Below are positions 4,761 to 5,828 of a stretch of 5,828 bases of DNA, in pieces. The position numbers were made by a program, and so were the translations under genes. The stretch comes from Umezawaea sp039922235 (GTDB lineage: Bacteria; Actinomycetota; Actinomycetes; Mycobacteriales; Pseudonocardiaceae). The stretch covers positions 1 through 5,828 of the forward strand of contig JBDSAJ010000317.1 of the NCBI GenBank assembly GCA_039922235.1, read 5' to 3'. Each line of letters starts with the position of its first letter. The stretch's first letter is position 1. Under the pieces are notes generated by a model. That model ran no database searches. It was not told the origin of the DNA and saw only the letters and a program-made list of their open reading frames with translations.

Positions 4761-5792
4761 GTGACACGACGTTCCTCCGCCACGCCCAGCATCCGCGACG
4801 TCGCGGCCGCCGCAGGCGTCTCCTACCAGACCGTGTCACGGGTGCTGAACGACTCGCCCAACGTCAACCCCGACACCCGACAGCAGGTGCTCGACGTCAT
4901 CGAGCAGCTCGGCTACCGCCCCAACCGGGCGGCTAGGGCGCTCGGTTCGGGGCGTTCCAGCGCGGTGACGGTGGTCATCGCGAACACCACGCTCTACGGC
5001 TACGCCTCCACGTTGCAGGGGATCGAGGAAGCGGCCCGCCTGCAGGGGCTGGCGGTCGGGGTCCGGGTGGTGGAGTCGGACCGCCCGGTCGACATCCGGC
5101 ACGCGGTCGAGTACGTGAGCGACCCCAACGCGGGCGGGATAGTGGTGATCGCGTTCGACGCCGCCGGTGCGGGAGTGCTGCGGGCGCTCCCGGCGGAGGT
5201 GCCCGCCGTGGCCGCGACCGAGGCGGGCGGCTTCAGCGGCACCCGGCGTTCGATGATCTTCCTGGACGAGCGGCAGGCGGCCGCCGACGCGACGAACTAC
5301 CTGCTCTCGCTCGGGCACCGCTCGGTGCACCACGTGGCGATACCGTCGGAGACGGGCACGAGCGCCCGGCAGGCCGGGTGGCGCGCCGCGCTCGACGGGG
5401 CGGGCCTGCCGGTCCCGTCCGTCGTGCCCGCGGGCTGGGACGTGCGGTCGGCGTACCTGGCCGGGGTCGGGCTGGCGGCGGACCCGGACGTGACGGCGAT
5501 CCTCTGCGGCAACGACGACACCGCGCTGGCGGTCCGCCGGGCCCTGCACGAGGCCGGTCGGGACGTCCCCGGTGACGTCAGCATCATCGGGTTCGACGAC
5601 GTCCCCGGCGCGGCCTACTGGACGCCCGCGCTGACGACCGTGCGGATGGACTTCGTGGCACTGGGCCGCGCGTGCCTGGCGGCCATCGCCGCCGAGATGG
5701 GCAGCCTGCCGCAGCCCAGGGTCGACCTCGCCGCACCGCGCCTGGTGATCCGCGAGTCGACAGCGCCTCCGCGAATTGTTGTTAACAAGTAG
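4761..5792 (+). CDS. LacI/GalR-family transcriptional regulator
   Basis: A 343-residue, full-length family member. Residues 10-30 form the helix-turn-helix (SIRDVAAAAGVSYQTVSRVLN), YRPNRAARAL (52-61) leads into the hinge helix with Leu62 as the likely minor-groove residue, and 68-335 is a periplasmic-binding-protein-like effector domain (IVVIAFD, ILCGNDDTALAVRRAL, VSIIGFDDVPGAAYWTPALTTV). The recognition helix carries Tyr22, Gln23 and Arg27, the same residues as Tyr17, Gln18 and Arg22 of E. coli LacI. The family usually represses sugar-utilisation genes until a sugar effector binds. The GTG start leaves 9 residues before the HTH, which is normal; no ribosome binding site is visible, suggesting a leaderless message. 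Its position directly after the esterase operon suggests control of that operon, itself or genes beyond the right edge. The effector cannot be read from sequence. Confidence 0.93.
   Translation: MTRRSSATPSIRDVAAAAGVSYQTVSRVLNDSPNVNPDTRQQVLDVIEQLGYRPNRAARALGSGRSSAVTVVIANTTLYGYASTLQGIEEAARLQGLAVGVRVVESDRPVDIRHAVEYVSDPNAGGIVVIAFDAAGAGVLRALPAEVPAVAATEAGGFSGTRRSMIFLDERQAAADATNYLLSLGHRSVHHVAIPSETGTSARQAGWRAALDGAGLPVPSVVPAGWDVRSAYLAGVGLAADPDVTAILCGNDDTALAVRRALHEAGRDVPGDVSIIGFDDVPGAAYWTPALTTVRMDFVALGRACLAAIAAEMGSLPQPRVDLAAPRLVIRESTAPPRIVVNK
5779..5788. repeat. Perfect palindrome TTGTTAACAA in the regulator's last codons
   Basis: A 10-bp perfect palindrome lies within the final Val-Val-Asn-Lys codons. 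These codons (ATT GTT GTT AAC AAG) are AT-rich compared with the rest of the gene. It could be a binding site for a downstream promoter off the window, or chance. Confidence 0.25.
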
Positions 5793-5798
5793 GTAACG

Positions 5799-5825
5799 CG
5801 GTCTTTTCACCCGGCCGTGTGACCG
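5799..5825 (+). terminator. Possible hairpin after the LacI-family gene
   Basis: CGGTC (5799-5803) can pair with GACCG (5821-5825); an alternative inner pairing joins TCAC (5807-5810) to GTGA (5819-5822). The window ends three bases later, so the full structure and any tail cannot be judged. Confidence 0.25.
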
Positions 5826-5828
5826 GTC

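Noticed and set aside
1..5828. A CRISPR array, phage, transposon or toxin-antitoxin system
   Set aside because: No regularly spaced direct repeats, integrase or transposase motifs, att-like duplications or toxin-antitoxin-like gene pairs were found.

Overview
This is a GC-rich chromosomal segment with strongly G/C-biased third codon positions, GTG and TTG starts alongside ATG, Sec-type signal peptides and a LacI-family regulator. These traits point to a mycelial actinomycete. A Pseudonocardiales-type genome (Saccharothrix, Lentzea or Actinosynnema relatives) is my guess from general style, not something the sequence proves. No mobile element, CRISPR array, tRNA or rRNA is visible.

Layout. 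The left half carries two minus-strand genes. 200-1627 encodes a class V, PLP-dependent protein closely resembling the NifS-like N-terminal domain of eukaryotic molybdenum cofactor sulfurase, but with no MOSC domain. 1791-2375 encodes a small dihydrofolate-reductase/RibD-C-fold protein. They share a strand but are 163 bp apart. A 360-bp divergent spacer (2376-2735) separates them from the right half and holds several perfect dyads, a candidate promoter, a LacI-type operator-like palindrome and a 5'-UTR hairpin.

The right half reads to the right. 2736-3770 encodes a secreted two-domain CE2-like SGNH esterase. 3767-4627 encodes a secreted rhamnogalacturonan-acetylesterase-like (CE12) SGNH esterase. 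The two overlap by ATGA, so they are very likely one translationally coupled operon, and a 13-bp perfect hairpin (4631-4669) ends it. 4761-5792 encodes a LacI-family regulator whose promoter is placed so that its mRNA may be leaderless.

How they may work together. The esterase pair looks like a small extracellular module for removing acetyl groups from plant cell-wall polysaccharide (hemicellulose and/or pectin). The palindrome TGGGAGCGTTCCCA at 2645-2658 lies at the predicted transcription start of the esterase operon and differs at one base from the actinomycete CebR box as I recall it (TGGGAGCGCTCCCA). It therefore predicts control by a LacI-family repressor, either the neighbouring one or a global CebR-like protein. 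The DHFR-like and sulfurase-like genes have no evident functional link to the esterases.

I see no unmistakably new multi-gene system. The points most worth a second look are the coupled two-family esterase operon with its operator, the MOSC-less sulfurase-like enzyme, and the unexplained dyads in the divergent spacer.
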